A DNA stretch of 64,000 bases from Spongiibacter marinus (GCF_016906995.1 NZ_JAFBBD010000003.1:1-64000), one strand, 5' to 3'. Positions 17,602 to 29,873 are shown, numbered from the stretch's first letter. The notes: generated from the letters alone by a model not told the origin. Translations and numbers: made by a program.

Positions 17602-19935
17602 CTATTCGACCGGTGGCGGCGCCAGAACTTCTCTGCTGCCGTTGCTGGCCATCTCGGAGACCACACCTGCAGACTCCATGGTTTCTATCAATCGAGCAGC
17701 GCGATTGTAGCCAATGCGCAGTTTACGCTGCACAGAGGAGATCGACGCCCGACGGCTTTGGGTAACAAAGCGAACCGCTTCATCGTAGAGCGCATCGGCC
17801 TCACCGTCGTCATCGCCCCCTTCCGGGGCCATGCCTGGCATGGCATCGCTGCTGCTACCCTCCTCTAATAGACCATCGATATAGCGAGGTTCTCCCCGCT
17901 TTTTCCAATCGGCAACAACTCTGTGCACCTCATCATCACTACAGAAGGCGCCGTGCACCCGCACAGGCAGGCCGGAACCGGGTGGCAAATACAACATGTC
18001 ACCGTGGCCAAGCAGCTGCTCTGCGCCACCCTGGTCAAGAATTGTGCGCGAATCGATTTTCGACGAAACCTGGAACGCAATCCGCGTGGGCACGTTGGCT
18101 TTGATCAAGCCGGTAATGACATCAACAGAGGGGCGCTGGGTGGCAAGAATCAAATGAATACCCGCCGCACGGGCCTTTTGAGCAATTCGTGCGATAAGTT
18201 CTTCAACCTTTTTACCCACGATCATCATCATGTCAGCAAATTCGTCGATGACCACCACAATAGCGGGCAGCGGCTCAAGGTCGGGCGCTAGCGCCTCTTC
18301 AAGGCCCGGCTGGTAGTTCTCGTCTGGCACGAATAGTGGGTCTTTGATGGGTTCGCCGCTTTGGATGGCATCCTTGATCTTGCGGTTGAAGCCCGCCAGG
18401 TTCCGAACGCCCATTGCTGACATTAATTTGTAGCGCCGCTCCATTTCAGCAACACACCAGCGCAACCCGTTGGCGGCATCTTTCATATCGGTAATGACTG
18501 GCGTCAGCAGATGGGGAATGCCGTCGTAGACCGATAGCTCAAGCATCTTGGGGTCTACCAACAGCAGGCGAACTTCCTCCGGCGATGACTTGTACAGCAA
18601 GCTAAGCAGCATCGCGTTAACGCCGACCGATTTACCGGAACCCGTCGTACCGGCAACTAATAAGTGCGGCATCTTAGCGAGGTCAGCGCAAACCGGCTCT
18701 CCCGAGATGTCGTGCCCCAGGGCCAGCGTGAGCGCGGACTTAGAGGCCTCAAAAGCCTGAGAGGAAAGCACCTCGCGGAAGTTCACGATCTCGCGATCTT
18801 CATTGGGAATTTCTATGCCAACGTAGGGCTTGCCTGGAATAACCTCCACGACGCGCACACTGACTACTGCAAGTGATCTGGCAAGATCCTTAACCAGGTT
18901 GCTGATTTTACTTACTTTAACGCCTGCATCTGGCTCCAGCTCGAAGCGCGTAATTACCGGCCCCGGAAACACCGCGACAACCTTTGCTGAGACACCAAAA
19001 TCCAACAGCTTAATTTCGAGCAGCCGCGACATCGCCTCCAGCGTCTCAGGAGAGAAGCCTTTGTCTGGGTGGTGTTCCGCCGGATCGAGTAGTGATAATG
19101 ATGGCAAGCTGCCGGTGACGATGCCGTCAAACAGCGAGGTTTGGCGCTCTTTCTCTACACGCGCCGATGGTGCGGCAGGCTTGGGCGGCGGCGTGATAGC
19201 CGGTGCAGTTCGGGTCTTTTGTATCTCGTTTTTCTTGGCCACCGACTCCTTGCGCTGTTGCTGCGCCTCGCGAGAGGCCTTGCGCTCTGCCCGCTGCTGG
19301 AGGAATTGGTAGTAGCGATCCTGAAGGCGCGCATAAAGCGTGAGGGTAATGCCCCCTAGACGGTCTATTAATTTCAGCCAGGACAGGTCGGTGAATACCG
19401 TCATTCCGAACAAAAAGATCGCCAACAGCAGCAGATGACTGCCGAAGTAACTGAAACCGGCGACGGTAGCGCTGCCGATCGCATCGCCCAGAACGCCCCC
19501 CGCACCGAATGGCAAGCCACTGTTGCCGTGATCTTCCGTGGCGGCCAGGCCGGTGCTGGCGATCATTACCAGCACAAAACCGATGCAACGCAAGGCGAAG
19601 ACAACAGAGTCGAAACCGCTGGCATGCAGGCGGTCGCGAAACAGTTGTATCGCCCGAAAGGCCAGCATGGCGGGAAAGAGATAGGCCATGTAGCCGAACA
19701 ATGCATAAAACACGTCGGCGAGCCAGGCGCCCACGGGGCCACCGGCGTTAGCGATATCTTCCCCACTGCCCGTTCTCGACCAACCAGGGTCGGCGGCGCT
19801 ATAGCTGATTAGCGAGACAAAAATGTACAGGCAGGCCGCGACCAGAGCGATAAGCAGCCCTTCGCGCAAACGCAAATGCAGGGTGTCGCGGCCTTTGTCG
19901 GGAGTGTTGTTCTTTGACTTCGTGGTCTTTGCCAA
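17602..19935 (-). CDS. ftsK: DNA translocase FtsK
   Basis: A 777-residue cell-division DNA pump. The N-terminus holds about four membrane segments ([17 protein letters not shown] onward to about 190), then a rather short Ala/Pro/Lys linker (about 215-280), then the motor: [16 protein letters not shown] (Walker A), [28 protein letters not shown] (Walker B), [16 protein letters not shown]. The last 65 residues form the winged-helix gamma domain ([23 protein letters not shown]) that reads KOPS. It starts with TTG; no ATG is available before the first membrane segment. It is divergent from trxB. Confidence 0.95.
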   Translation of the reverse strand: MAKTTKSKNNTPDKGRDTLHLRLREGLLIALVAACLYIFVSLISYSAADPGWSRTGSGEDIANAGGPVGAWLADVFYALFGYMAYLFPAMLAFRAIQLFRDRLHASGFDSVVFALRCIGFVLVMIASTGLAATEDHGNSGLPFGAGGVLGDAIGSATVAGFSYFGSHLLLLAIFLFGMTVFTDLSWLKLIDRLGGITLTLYARLQDRYYQFLQQRAERKASREAQQQRKESVAKKNEIQKTRTAPAITPPPKPAAPSARVEKERQTSLFDGIVTGSLPSLSLLDPAEHHPDKGFSPETLEAMSRLLEIKLLDFGVSAKVVAVFPGPVITRFELEPDAGVKVSKISNLVKDLARSLAVVSVRVVEVIPGKPYVGIEIPNEDREIVNFREVLSSQAFEASKSALTLALGHDISGEPVCADLAKMPHLLVAGTTGSGKSVGVNAMLLSLLYKSSPEEVRLLLVDPKMLELSVYDGIPHLLTPVITDMKDAANGLRWCVAEMERRYKLMSAMGVRNLAGFNRKIKDAIQSGEPIKDPLFVPDENYQPGLEEALAPDLEPLPAIVVVIDEFADMMMIVGKKVEELIARIAQKARAAGIHLILATQRPSVDVITGLIKANVPTRIAFQVSSKIDSRTILDQGGAEQLLGHGDMLYLPPGSGLPVRVHGAFCSDDEVHRVVADWKKRGEPRYIDGLLEEGSSSDAMPGMAPEGGDDDGEADALYDEAVRFVTQSRRASISSVQRKLRIGYNRAARLIETMESAGVVSEMASNGSREVLAPPPVE

Positions 19936-21108
<1,173 letters not shown>

Positions 21109-21124
21109 ATACGGGCACGTTGCT

Positions 21125-21844
21125 GTGCCCAGCATTCCCTGGTTAAGCGAAAATTCGCTGCAATTCCCAGAGATTGACTCCGCGCTGGATGACCCCAACG
21201 GCCTGCTCGCCGTTGGCGGTGATCTCTCCCCTGCTCGCCTTTTGGAAGCCTACCGACAGGGGATTTTCCCTTGGTATGAAGACCCACAACCCATTTTGTG
21301 GTGGTCGCCACAACCGCGAGCAGTGCTTTTCCCCGAAAAGATCTATGTGAACAGAACGCTGCGCAAGCAGTTAAAGCGAGAGCGTTTTCGGATCACTGCC
21401 GATCAATGTTTTGGCGAAGTGCTGGATGCCTGCGCTGAACTGAGTCCAAAGCGCCCAGGCACATGGATCACCGCAAACATGCGGAAAGCCTATAAACAAT
21501 TGCATGAACTCGGCTGGGCGCATTCCATCGAAGTTTGGCAGCAAGGAGAACTGGTTGGCGGCCTGTACGGCTTGGCATTGGGGCGAATGTTCTTTGGCGA
21601 GTCGATGTTCAGCCATCGCAGCAATGGTTCAAAACTCGCGCTGCTGGGGCTGTGCAAACAACTACAGCGATGGGGGTTTGAACTTATCGACTGCCAGGTC
21701 GGCAATGACTACCTTTACAGCATGGGCGCCGAAGACCTAGCGCGCGCAGACTTTAAATCGATGCTGGAGACTTTCGCCCAACCGACAGCCAGTGATGCGA
21801 GCCACTGGACGCTGGACGCAGACCTGCTAGATAGCTATGAATGA
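21125..21844 (+). CDS. aat: Leucyl/phenylalanyl-tRNA-protein transferase
   Basis: A 239-residue Aat. Motifs seen are FPEIDSALDDPNGLLAVGGDL, YRQGIFPWYEDPQPILWWSP, TWITANMRKAYKQLHELG, GGLYGLALGRMFFGESMFS and IDCQVGNDYLYSMGA. It transfers Leu or Phe from aminoacyl-tRNA to proteins with N-terminal Lys or Arg, marking them for ClpS-ClpAP. GTG start at 21125. It overlaps bpt by 8 nt, and clpA/clpS lie 1 kb downstream on the other strand, so substrates, tagger and degrader are encoded together. Confidence 0.95.
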   Translation: MPSIPWLSENSLQFPEIDSALDDPNGLLAVGGDLSPARLLEAYRQGIFPWYEDPQPILWWSPQPRAVLFPEKIYVNRTLRKQLKRERFRITADQCFGEVLDACAELSPKRPGTWITANMRKAYKQLHELGWAHSIEVWQQGELVGGLYGLALGRMFFGESMFSHRSNGSKLALLGLCKQLQRWGFELIDCQVGNDYLYSMGAEDLARADFKSMLETFAQPTASDASHWTLDADLLDSYE

Positions 21845-22541
21845 CGACCGACAAATTAAGCTCTACGCCACTGCCCCTCACCCGTGCAGTTACTTTGATG
21901 ACCGCGAGGCGCAGACCCTGTTTGTAGACCCAGCCTGCGACGTTGGCTCTCCCCTTTATACTCGCCTGTCCCAAGCCGGCTTTCGGCGCAGTGGCAGCCA
22001 CTATTACCGGCCAAATTGCGACGGTTGCAACGCCTGCATTGCCAGCCGGGTTCCTGTCGCCGACTTCAGCTTGAGTCGCAATCAGCGGCGGCAAATCGCC
22101 CGCAACAAAGACCTGGATTACTACTGGCGTGAATCGTTAGATGCTGAGGCCTACCCGCTGTATGAACGCTACATCAACGAGCGTCACCGCGATGGCGATA
22201 TGTACCCCGCGTCGCGCGAACAGTTCGACAGCTTTATTGCCGACAGCCGTCAGGACACGACTTACCTGCATATATACCATCAACGTCAGCTGCTAGCGGT
22301 CAGTGTATGCGACCAGATGGGGGACGGGCTGTCGGCGATATACACGTTTTATGCGCCAGAAGCGCAACGTCGCAGCCTCGGCAAGCTGGCGGTCCTGCAT
22401 ATGATCGAAACCTGCCGGCAGCGACAACTACCCTATTTATATCTCGGTTATTGGATACGAGACTGCCAAAAAATGCGCTACAAAATTGATTATCGCCCCT
22501 TGGAGCTGCTTATGAGTCAGCGCTGGGTGCGATTGAATTGA
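21837..22541 (+). CDS. bpt: Aspartate/glutamate leucyltransferase (Bpt, ATE family)
   Basis: A 234-residue member of the arginyltransferase fold. The N-terminal cysteine-rich segment YYRPNCDGCNACIASRVPV and the acetyltransferase-like core (SVCDQMGDGLSAIYTFYAP, RSLGKLAVLHMIE, YLYLGYWIRDCQKMRYK) are typical. Bacterial Bpt adds Leu to N-terminal Asp or Glu, making secondary destabilising residues for ClpS. Its start lies inside the end of aat (ATGAATGA), indicating coupled translation. This dual-transferase arrangement is common in pseudomonads and relatives but absent in E. coli, which lacks Bpt. Confidence 0.94.
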   Translation: MNDDRQIKLYATAPHPCSYFDDREAQTLFVDPACDVGSPLYTRLSQAGFRRSGSHYYRPNCDGCNACIASRVPVADFSLSRNQRRQIARNKDLDYYWRESLDAEAYPLYERYINERHRDGDMYPASREQFDSFIADSRQDTTYLHIYHQRQLLAVSVCDQMGDGLSAIYTFYAPEAQRRSLGKLAVLHMIETCRQRQLPYLYLGYWIRDCQKMRYKIDYRPLELLMSQRWVRLN

Positions 22542-22646
22542 TCACAAATTGCCTAATCCCGCTATTTAGGGCAAAATGCGCGCAGTTTTTTCCGGGTCAC
22601 TAGGCCCCACTCTCTACTTTCAACCACATCTGAGGATTGCTGCCGA

Positions 22647-22865
22647 ATGGCGAAAGAAGACCAGATTGAAATGGAAGGCGAGGTTATTGATACCCTGCCC
22701 AACACCACGTTTCGCGTAAAGCTGGAAAACGGCCACGTTGTTACTGCCCACATCTCAGGGAAGATGCGCAAGCACTACATCCGTATTTTGACCGGCGATA
22801 AAGTTAAGGTTGAGCTCACGCCTTACGACCTGACCAAAGGCCGCATTACTTTCCGCGGCCGTTAA
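22647..22865 (+). CDS. infA: Translation initiation factor IF-1
   Basis: A 72-residue S1-type OB-fold protein ([19 protein letters not shown], then [21 protein letters not shown] and [13 protein letters not shown]). Length and sequence are those of IF-1, which binds the A site of the 30S subunit with IF-2 and IF-3. GAGGA upstream gives a good ribosome site. It follows bpt by 105 bp and faces clpA, as in E. coli and Pseudomonas. Confidence 0.97.
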   Translation: MAKEDQIEMEGEVIDTLPNTTFRVKLENGHVVTAHISGKMRKHYIRILTGDKVKVELTPYDLTKGRITFRGR

Positions 22866-22877
22866 GCGCTAGCAATG

Positions 22878-22910
22878 AAACAGAGACCTGTGTCAGGCCT
22901 CTGTTTCTGT
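22878..22910 (+). terminator. Intrinsic terminator after infA
   Basis: AAACAGAG (22878-22885) pairs with CTCTGTTT (22899-22906), with an inner CCT/AGG pairing, followed by CTGTTTCCC. It overlaps the 3' end of clpA on the other strand and may serve both directions. Confidence 0.6.
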
Positions 22911-25172
22911 TTCCCGCTGAGTTTCCGCTTCCAGTGTTAGCGTATCTGCCTCGCTATTCACACTGATGTGCACAACACCTCCCTGCTCTTCCAGGCTGCC
23001 GAACAACACCATTTCCGCCAGCGGCTTTTTGATGTGTTCTTGAATGACTCTCGCCATCGGGCGGGCACCCATTGTGCGGTCGTAACCTTTTTTCACCAGC
23101 CAGCGGCGCGCGTCGTCATCAACGTGAAGAGCGACTTTTTTGTCGTCGAGCTGAGCTTGTAGTTCAACCAAGAACTTATCCACGACAGTAAGCACGACCT
23201 CTTCAGGCAGGGGCGCAAAGTTAATCACGCTGTCCAGGCGGTTGCGGAACTCCGGCGTAAACAGCCGGTTGATCGCCTCGCTGGCATCAGTGTGGTGATC
23301 CTGCTCGGTGAAACCAATAGAGCGGCGGCTAATACTCTCGGCCCCGGCATTGGTTGTCATGATAAAGATAACATTGCGGAAATCCGCTTTGCGGCCGTTG
23401 TTGTCGGTCAGTGAACCGTGGTCCATCACCTGCAGCAACAGATTGAAAAGCTCTGGGTGTGCTTTTTCGATCTCATCGAGCAACACAACAGAGTGTGGGT
23501 GCTTGGTCACCGCATCGGTTAATAACCCGCCCTGGTCAAAGCCGACATAGCCTGGAGGCGCACCGATCAGGCGCGATACCGTATGGCGTTCCATGTACTC
23601 CGACATGTCGAAGCGGATCAATTCCAAGCCCAGTATTTTTGCCAATTGGCGACAAACTTCTGTTTTACCCACGCCGGTGGGGCCGGCCAGCAGGAACGAG
23701 CCAATGGGCTTGTCCCCGGCTTTCAAGCCAGCTCGCGCCAGCTTGATGGATGCACTGAGCTCGGTGATTGCCTGATCCTGACCGAAGACCACCATTTTGA
23801 GATTATCTTCGAGCTTGGCCAGTGACGCTTTGTCATCCGACGATACGCTCTTGGGCGGTATGCGAGCAATTTTGGCGACAATGGCCTCAATATCGGCCAC
23901 ATCGATAACATCGACACGCTGATCCTCGGGCTGCAGGCGCTGATACGCTCCGGCTTCGTCTATTACATCGATGGCTTTATCGGGTAAAAAGCGATCATTG
24001 ATATAACGCGCCGACAGTTCTGCGGCGGTTCGCAACGCTGCGTCACTGTATTTGAGCTCGTGGTGCCCTTCAAAACGTGACTTCAGGCCTTTCAATATAT
24101 GGAAGGTATCTTCCACACTGGGCTCGCCGATATCCACTTTTTGGAAGCGGCGGCTCAGGGCGCGATCCTTCTCAAAGATCCCGCGATACTCCTGGAAGGT
24201 GGTAGAGCCTATGCAGCGAATTTGTCCGCTACTGAGCAGCGGCTTTAATAGATTCGAGGCATCCATAACACCGCCTGACGCGGCCCCTGCGCCGATAATC
24301 GTGTGGATCTCGTCGATAAACAGGATCGCACCTTCACGTTTTTTCAGGTCTGCTAGGAGGCCCTTCAGGCGTTTTTCGAAGTCGCCGCGGTATTTGGTCC
24401 CGGCTAATAGCGCCCCCATATCCAGAGAGTAAACGACACTGTCGGCCAGCACGCTGGGGACATCGCCATCGACAATCCGCTTTGCCAAGCCTTCTGCAAT
24501 AGCGGTTTTACCGACACCAGACTCGCCGACGAGCAAAGGGTTGTTCTTGCGACGGCGGCTGAGTATCTGGGCAACGCGCTCTACTTCCTCTGTGCGACCA
24601 ATTAAGGGGTCAATGCGACCGGACTGCGCCTCTTCGTTGAGGTTGGTCGAGAAGCTTTCCAGTGGGCGTTGCTCGGGATCACTGCCCTCACCCTCGTGCT
24701 CGCCGTGTTGCTCGTGCTCACCGGACTCTCCCCCGGACACCTTGGAAATGCCGTGGGTGATGTAATTCACGATGTCCAGGCGGTTAACACTCTGTGACTT
24801 CAGGAAATAGACCGCTTGGCTTTCCTGTTCGCTGAAAATAGCAACCAGAACGTTAGCGCCGGTCACTTCCTGTTTGCCGGAGGATTGCACGTGAAACACG
24901 GCTCTTTGCAAAACACGCTGGAAGCCCAAAGTGGGTTGGGTATCTCGCTCGACGTCATCGTCGGGAATACGCGGCGTGGTCGCGTCAACAAACTCGCTTA
25001 GTTCACCCTTTAACTGGGGTAAATCTGCTCCACAGGCCAGTAGCACCTTCACGGCGGCTTCGTTGTCTGCAAGGGCAAGCAATAAGTGCTCTACCGTCAT
25101 AAATTCATGCCGACGGCTGCGGGCAGACTTGAATGCCTGGCTGAGTGTCGTTTCTAAATCTTTACTCAACAT
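22893..25172 (-). CDS. clpA: ATP-dependent Clp protease ATP-binding subunit ClpA
   Basis: A 759-residue Hsp100 unfoldase: N-domain (1-145) that binds ClpS; first AAA+ module with [17 protein letters not shown] and [19 protein letters not shown]; second module with [16 protein letters not shown] and [16 protein letters not shown]. The ClpP-docking loop reads SIGFTEQD, an IGF tripeptide in place of the IGL of E. coli, still compatible with ClpP binding. A His/Glu/Gly-rich linker (about 150-165) is visible. clpS is 54 bp upstream on the same strand, and clpP is not in the window. Confidence 0.96.
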   Translation of the reverse strand: MLSKDLETTLSQAFKSARSRRHEFMTVEHLLLALADNEAAVKVLLACGADLPQLKGELSEFVDATTPRIPDDDVERDTQPTLGFQRVLQRAVFHVQSSGKQEVTGANVLVAIFSEQESQAVYFLKSQSVNRLDIVNYITHGISKVSGGESGEHEQHGEHEGEGSDPEQRPLESFSTNLNEEAQSGRIDPLIGRTEEVERVAQILSRRRKNNPLLVGESGVGKTAIAEGLAKRIVDGDVPSVLADSVVYSLDMGALLAGTKYRGDFEKRLKGLLADLKKREGAILFIDEIHTIIGAGAASGGVMDASNLLKPLLSSGQIRCIGSTTFQEYRGIFEKDRALSRRFQKVDIGEPSVEDTFHILKGLKSRFEGHHELKYSDAALRTAAELSARYINDRFLPDKAIDVIDEAGAYQRLQPEDQRVDVIDVADIEAIVAKIARIPPKSVSSDDKASLAKLEDNLKMVVFGQDQAITELSASIKLARAGLKAGDKPIGSFLLAGPTGVGKTEVCRQLAKILGLELIRFDMSEYMERHTVSRLIGAPPGYVGFDQGGLLTDAVTKHPHSVVLLDEIEKAHPELFNLLLQVMDHGSLTDNNGRKADFRNVIFIMTTNAGAESISRRSIGFTEQDHHTDASEAINRLFTPEFRNRLDSVINFAPLPEEVVLTVVDKFLVELQAQLDDKKVALHVDDDARRWLVKKGYDRTMGARPMARVIQEHIKKPLAEMVLFGSLEEQGGVVHISVNSEADTLTLEAETQRETETEA

Positions 25173-25226
25173 AGCCTGTTACGCCTTCTGTTGTTGCACA
25201 TGGGTACTGCTTTGTACGTGACATGA

Positions 25227-25574
25227 TCAGCCTTCGTTCTCTTCGATTTCGGCGAGTAGAGGGTGGCCGCTTTCACGTGAATACTGATTAACCTGCTCCG
25301 CTTTTGTTTCAGCGATATCGCGAGTAAATACGCCGCAAACCCCTTTCCCCTGGGTGTGAACGGTTAGCATCACTTGTGTTGCTTTTTGTCTATCCATATA
25401 AAAAAAGTCTTCGAGTACCTCGATGACAAACTCCATTGGGGTGTAGTCATCGTTTAGCAGCACCACTTTATAGAGCGGCGGCTTTTTCAGCTGTGGTTTC
25501 GACTCCTGTAGAGCGGTGCCTCCTTCATAATCGGAGTGATCTTCCTGGCTCATAACTGTGTTCGGGTACGGCAT
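25227..25574 (-). CDS. clpS: ATP-dependent Clp protease adaptor ClpS
   Basis: A 115-residue N-recognin. The core has [20 protein letters not shown], which holds the Asn-Asp and Met residues of the N-degron pocket, and [21 protein letters not shown] with the pocket histidine. It delivers proteins with N-terminal Leu, Phe, Trp or Tyr to ClpA. Two starts are possible: ATG at 25574 (AGGTAA 11 bases upstream) or ATG at 25553 (no ribosome site), so I keep the longer one. It is divergent from cspD by 191 bp. Confidence 0.95.
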   Translation of the reverse strand: MPYPNTVMSQEDHSDYEGGTALQESKPQLKKPPLYKVVLLNDDYTPMEFVIEVLEDFFYMDRQKATQVMLTVHTQGKGVCGVFTRDIAETKAEQVNQYSRESGHPLLAEIEENEG

Positions 25575-25765
25575 AATTCTGTTTACCTGAGCTTAGCATC
25601 GCGGTATTCCCCCACAATAGGGGTATTCACGAAGCGCGGCTAGCGAGAAGTCGCGGCTTGACGCCAAGCACTCCGTGTTTTAAAAATGGGTATTAGCGCG
25701 AGAAAAACAAGGTCTATCGCGTTAAATGTGACAATAACTATAACGAGAAATCAGGGTGTAAGGCT

Positions 25766-25996
25766 ATGCAAAATGGTGTTGTAAAGTGGTTCAATAACGC
25801 CAAAGGTTACGGATTTATTCTCTCCGAAGATGGCAATCAAGAAGTGTTTGCGCACTACTCCGCGATCTCAATGGAAGGCTACAAAACGCTTAAGGCAGGT
25901 CAGAGCGTCTGCTTTGATGCCCAGCAGGGCCCGAAAGGCCTACATGCAACAAATATTCAGGCAGATTCTGAATTAGAACAAGAAGTTGAGCAGTGA
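25766..25996 (+). CDS. cspD: Cold-shock domain protein, CspD-like
   Basis: A 76-residue OB-fold protein: GVVKWFNNAKGYGFILSED holds RNP1 (KGYGFI) and VFAHYSAI holds RNP2. The acidic C-terminal extension (EQEVEQ) and the position beside clpS match CspD, a single-strand nucleic-acid binder that inhibits replication in stationary phase in E. coli. AAGG precedes the ATG closely. Divergent from clpS. Other cold-shock paralogues cannot be excluded by sequence alone, but synteny favours CspD. Confidence 0.88.
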   Translation: MQNGVVKWFNNAKGYGFILSEDGNQEVFAHYSAISMEGYKTLKAGQSVCFDAQQGPKGLHATNIQADSELEQEVEQ

Positions 25997-26106
25997 ACCA
26001 AGAAAAAGGCTAAGGTTTGCAAAGTGCCTTAGTCGCCACGAATACGTGGGCAATCACTCCGCGCTGTGATCCAAGCCCTCAATAAACGCGCCCACATCGA
26101 CAGCAA

Positions 26107-26128
26107 GGCCACCCCACCAGGGGTGGCC
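26107..26128. terminator. Terminator-like hairpin between cspD and icd
   Basis: GGCCACCCC (26107-26115) and its exact complement (26120-26128) surround ACCA just past the icd stop. No convincing U-run follows on either strand, so termination may be factor-assisted. Confidence 0.5.
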
Positions 26129-26135
26129 GACACAC

Positions 26136-27389
26136 TTACATGTGCTTGACGATCGCATCACCGAACTCAGAACATTTCAGCAAGGTTGCCCCTTCCATCA
26201 AACGCTCAAAGTCATAGGTGACGGTTTTGGCCTGAATCGCGCCGTTCATGCCGTCGATAATCAGGTCCGCTGCTTCATTCCAGCCGAGGTGGCGCAGCAT
26301 CATTTCAGCCGACAGGATCAGTGAACCGGGGTTAACCTTATCCTGGCCGGTGTATTTTGGTGCTGTACCGTGAGTGGCTTCAAACAGTGCAACGTTGTCG
26401 CTGAGGTTTGCACCAGGTGCAATACCGATACCGCCAACCTGCGCGGCAAGTGCATCAGAGAGGTAGTCGCCGTTCAGGTTCAGCGTCGCGATAACGCTGT
26501 ACTCATCCGGACGCAGCAATACCTGCTGGAGCATCGCGTCGGCAATTACGTCTTTAATGATGATTTCTTTGCCAGTGTTTGGGTTTTTCAGCTTGACCCA
26601 TGGACCGCCGTCTAGCAGCTCACCACCGAACTCTTCCATGGCTAACTCGTAGCCCCAGTTCTTGAAGGCACCTTCGGTGAACTTCATGATGTTGCCTTTG
26701 TGAACCAGTGTCAGCGAAGGCAGGTCTTGATCGATAGTGTACTGAATCGCTTTGCGTACCAGGCGCTTAGTACCCTCTTCCGATACCGGCTTAACACCGA
26801 TACCACACTCCTGCGGGAAGCGGATTTTGGTGACACCCATTTCTTCCTGCATAAAGTTGATCACTTTATCAGCTTCAGGAGTGCCCGCTTTCCATTCAAT
26901 ACCCGCATAAATGTCTTCCGAGTTTTCACGGAAGATCACCATATTGGTTTTGCCTGGCTCTTTAACGGGAGAAGGAACGCCTTCAAACCAGCGAACGGGG
27001 CGCTGACAAACGTAGAGGTCCAGTTCCTGGCGCAGTGCAACGTTCAAAGAGCGGAAACCACCACCAACAGGGGTAGTTAGTGGACCTTTGATCGCCACGA
27101 CGTATTCTTTGATGGCATCCAGTGTTTCTGCGGGGAACCAGTCGCCGTCGTAGAGCTCGGCGGCTTTTTCGCCAGTGAAGATTTCCATCCAGCTGATTTT
27201 TTTATTGCCGGCGTAAGCTTTCTCAACCGCTGCATCCACAACGTTGATCATTACCGGAGTGATGTCGATCCCGATGCCATCGCCTTCGATAAAAGGAATA
27301 ATTGGCCGATCGGGTACGTTCAGGGAAAGATCCGCATTAACGGAGATTTTCTCACCCTCTGTAGGTACCTTGATATGTTGGTATCCCAT
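26136..27389 (-). CDS. icd: NADP-dependent isocitrate dehydrogenase
   Basis: A 417-residue homodimeric Icd. The active-site stretch [18 protein letters not shown] includes Ser114, the residue that AceK phosphorylates in E. coli (Ser113). [14 protein letters not shown] is at the N-terminus, and [19 protein letters not shown] carries NADP determinants. It oxidises isocitrate to 2-oxoglutarate. I chose ATG 27389 (MGYQHIKVP, as in pseudomonads) because GGAG lies eight bases upstream; an in-frame ATG at 27401 would give an MESK start reminiscent of E. coli but lacks a ribosome site. Confidence 0.95.
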   Translation of the reverse strand: MGYQHIKVPTEGEKISVNADLSLNVPDRPIIPFIEGDGIGIDITPVMINVVDAAVEKAYAGNKKISWMEIFTGEKAAELYDGDWFPAETLDAIKEYVVAIKGPLTTPVGGGFRSLNVALRQELDLYVCQRPVRWFEGVPSPVKEPGKTNMVIFRENSEDIYAGIEWKAGTPEADKVINFMQEEMGVTKIRFPQECGIGVKPVSEEGTKRLVRKAIQYTIDQDLPSLTLVHKGNIMKFTEGAFKNWGYELAMEEFGGELLDGGPWVKLKNPNTGKEIIIKDVIADAMLQQVLLRPDEYSVIATLNLNGDYLSDALAAQVGGIGIAPGANLSDNVALFEATHGTAPKYTGQDKVNPGSLILSAEMMLRHLGWNEAADLIIDGMNGAIQAKTVTYDFERLMEGATLLKCSEFGDAIVKHM

Positions 27390-27526
27390 TTTTGACTCCA
27401 TGGTTTATAGGTTAGTATCTGAGCTCGTTCGGTGGCGGCAACAGCGCAGTGTCGCTGCTACAATGCCGCCCCTCCAAGTCTGGTCAGCGAGCGCTTTAAA
27501 GCCTAGCTTTCTTTAAAAAGCGCCGC

Positions 27527-27532
27527 ATTATA
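27527..27532 (-). promoter_or_regulatory. icd: Candidate -10 element for icd
   Basis: On the minus strand these bases read TATAAT, an exact sigma70 -10 hexamer, 138 bases before the icd start. No good -35 hexamer is seen at 16-18 bp. Confidence 0.35.
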
Positions 27533-27573
27533 ACACTTTATAGTCGAATTTCTTCCATGAATATTAGATTCCC

Positions 27574-28236
27574 GTGACAGTTCTTTATCTTTTTAATAAG
27601 CCCTTTCGGGTTATGAGCCAATTTACCCCCTGCGACGACCGCGAAACGCTGGCGAATTACATTGATATTCCCGCCATCTATCCCGCTGGCCGACTGGATT
27701 TTGACTCAGAGGGGTTAATGGTGCTCACCGGAGACGGTTCACTTCAGCACCGTATTAGCCACCCCGACCACAAGCTTAGCAAATGTTATTGGGTACAAGT
27801 GGAGGGTGAGATCAATGAATCGGCAATTAACGCCTTGCAAAATGGTGTGGAGCTAAACGACGGCCTGACCCAGCCCGCGCTAGCCCACGCGATGGACGAG
27901 CCTGCCGGACTGTGGCCCCGGCAACCGCCGGTGCGCTATCGCGCTGCGATTCCCACCAGCTGGCTGTCACTGGAAATCACCGAAGGTAGAAACCGGCAGA
28001 TTCGCCGTATGACGGCAGCGGTAGGCTTTCCAACACTTCGGTTGATTCGGGCGAGCATTGGCCCTTGGTCACTCGACGATTTGGCCCCCGGACAATCGCG
28101 AATAGTAGAACTGAGTACTTCAGAGCAACGTAAATTATTTCCGAAGGCCGGGCGCGGTAGTACACGCAATGCTAAAACGCGCAAACCCAGGCCGCGAACT
28201 TCGCCAGCCCGGCGTGGCAAACGTAGCCCACGCTGA
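27574..28236 (+). CDS. rluE: 23S rRNA pseudouridine synthase, RluE-type (RsuA/RluB/E/F family)
   Basis: A 220-residue synthase without the N-terminal S4 domain, as in RluE. The catalytic Asp lies in YPAGRLDFDSEGLMVLTGDG; LSKCYWVQVEG and ITEGRNRQIRRMTAAVGFPTLRL are the other family motifs. RluE makes pseudouridine 2457 in 23S rRNA. The C-terminus is a basic tail (KTRKPRPR, RRGKRSPR) that is longer than usual and may add RNA affinity. GTG start. It precedes nudJ-mnmA-hflD-purB in the same order as E. coli. Confidence 0.92.
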   Translation: MTVLYLFNKPFRVMSQFTPCDDRETLANYIDIPAIYPAGRLDFDSEGLMVLTGDGSLQHRISHPDHKLSKCYWVQVEGEINESAINALQNGVELNDGLTQPALAHAMDEPAGLWPRQPPVRYRAAIPTSWLSLEITEGRNRQIRRMTAAVGFPTLRLIRASIGPWSLDDLAPGQSRIVELSTSEQRKLFPKAGRGSTRNAKTRKPRPRTSPARRGKRSPR

Positions 28237-28299
28237 GCGGTGGCGGTACAATGCCCGGCTTTCGGTGCTGCGACAATTCACAACAGACTAGGAACCACT

Positions 28300-28746
28300 A
28301 TGGACTGGCAGGCAAGAGTCACGGTCGCGTGTGTAATAGAAAATGACGGTAAGTTTTTGATCGTTGAAGAGATCCGTGACGGCAAGCGTGTGCTCAACCA
28401 GCCCGCCGGCCACCTGGAGGCCGACGAAGGGCTTTGTGAAGCGGCGCTGCGAGAAACGCTGGAAGAAACTCAATGGAAGGTTGAGTTACAGGGCGTCGTC
28501 GGTATTGGCCTGTATAGCCCTCCAGCAAAAAACGCAACGTATCATCGCACCACGTTTTTTGGCCGCCCCATGGCGTTTTGCCCTGAGAGCCCGCTGGACA
28601 GCGATATCGATAGCGTTCACTGGCTGACTATTGAACAACTTCGCGAGCGCCGCCATCAGCTGCGCAGCCCCATGGTGCTCGACTGCGTTGAACGCTATCT
28701 AGAAGGCCAACGTTTCCCACTGGCGATGATTTACGGAGAACCTTAA
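28300..28746 (+). CDS. nudJ: Nudix phosphatase NudJ
   Basis: A 148-residue Nudix hydrolase. The Nudix box spans [20 protein letters not shown] with the REUxEE core. NudJ enzymes hydrolyse nucleoside tri- or diphosphates and HMP pyrophosphate. I set the start at 28300, where TAGGAACC precedes ATG-GAC-TGG; the frame is open further upstream but has no family sequence. It is translationally coupled to mnmA (TAATG). Confidence 0.92.
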   Translation: MDWQARVTVACVIENDGKFLIVEEIRDGKRVLNQPAGHLEADEGLCEAALRETLEETQWKVELQGVVGIGLYSPPAKNATYHRTTFFGRPMAFCPESPLDSDIDSVHWLTIEQLRERRHQLRSPMVLDCVERYLEGQRFPLAMIYGEP

Positions 28747-29873
28747 TGAGCGCCACCGACTACAACCCTCTGGCAGACAAGGCCATTGCCGACACCAAAG
28801 TGATCGTCGGCATGTCCGGTGGTGTCGACTCATCGGTAACGGCACTGCTGTTAAAGCAGCAGGGTTATCAGGTCGAAGGCCTGTTCATGAAGAACTGGAA
28901 TGAGGACGATGGCACAGAATACTGCACCGCCATGGACGATCTCGCCGACGCTGCTGCCGTGTGCCAAAAACTGGATATTTACCTGCACACCGCCAATTTC
29001 GCTCAGGAATACTGGGACAATGTCTTTGAGCACTTCCTCGAAGAGTACCGCGCGGGCCGCACCCCTAACCCCGATATTCTTTGCAATCGGGAGATTAAAT
29101 TTAAGGCCTTTTTGGACTACGCATTGCAGCTGGGCGCCGATGGCATTGCCACCGGTCACTACACCCGGCGCAGCCCGGGCAGAGAACATACCCAACTCCT
29201 AAAAGGCATAGACAACAACAAAGACCAAAGTTACTTCTTGCATGCAGTCAGCGCCGATCAACTGGCCAAGACCTTGTTCCCAGTTGGGGAATTAGAGAAA
29301 CCTGCCGTCCGCGCCCTCGCCGAGGAGCACGGGCTCGTCACCCACAACAAAAAAGACAGCACCGGGATTTGCTTCATCGGCGAGCGTCGCTTCAAGGATT
29401 TTTTGCAGCAATACCTGCCTGCTCAACCGGGCCGTATCGAAAGTCTCGATGGCCAGGATATGGGGCAGCACAGCGGCTTGATGTATCACACTATTGGCCA
29501 GCGTCAGGGCCTCGGTATCGGCGGTGTGCGCGGTGCCGGTGAACAGCCCTGGTACGTTGTTGATAAGGACTTGTCACGCAATGTTCTGCTGGTTGCCCAG
29601 GGCAGCCAGCACCCTGCGCTGTTTAAAAATTGCCTGCGGCTGTCCAGCATTCACTGGATCACTCCCCCGCCACCCCAGCTGCCGCTGCGTTGCAGTGCAA
29701 AAACGCGCTACCGCCAGGCCGACCAACCCTGCGAGCTGCTGGCGACCGAAGCCGGCTACGAGGTAATTTTCGATACTCCCCAGCGCGCAATAACCCCTGG
29801 TCAGTCAGCGGTTTTCTACCTGGGTGAGCAATGCCTGGGCGGCGGCATTATCGAATCGGGATACAATCGCTAA
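28746..29873 (+). CDS. mnmA: tRNA-specific 2-thiouridylase MnmA
   Basis: A 375-residue enzyme that makes the s2 group of U34 in tRNA-Lys, -Glu and -Gln. PP-loop GMSGGVDSS is at 22-30; the catalytic cysteines are Cys113 ([12 protein letters not shown]) and Cys209 ([13 protein letters not shown]). The tRNA-binding KDQSYFL motif is present. The C-terminal beta-barrels complete it. It overlaps nudJ and hflD by single bases (TAATG), a tight operon conserved with E. coli. Confidence 0.96.
   Translation: MSATDYNPLADKAIADTKVIVGMSGGVDSSVTALLLKQQGYQVEGLFMKNWNEDDGTEYCTAMDDLADAAAVCQKLDIYLHTANFAQEYWDNVFEHFLEEYRAGRTPNPDILCNREIKFKAFLDYALQLGADGIATGHYTRRSPGREHTQLLKGIDNNKDQSYFLHAVSADQLAKTLFPVGELEKPAVRALAEEHGLVTHNKKDSTGICFIGERRFKDFLQQYLPAQPGRIESLDGQDMGQHSGLMYHTIGQRQGLGIGGVRGAGEQPWYVVDKDLSRNVLLVAQGSQHPALFKNCLRLSSIHWITPPPPQLPLRCSAKTRYRQADQPCELLATEAGYEVIFDTPQRAITPGQSAVFYLGEQCLGGGIIESGYNR

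Noticed and set aside
24670-24740. Low-complexity repeat in clpA (His/Glu/Gly-rich)
   Set aside because: It is the flexible linker between the N-domain and first AAA module; unusual in composition but expected in position.
27390-27401. Earlier icd start giving an MESK N-terminus as in E. coli
   Set aside because: No ribosome site upstream, whereas GGAG lies correctly before the ATG at 27389 and the MGYQ start matches pseudomonad enzymes.
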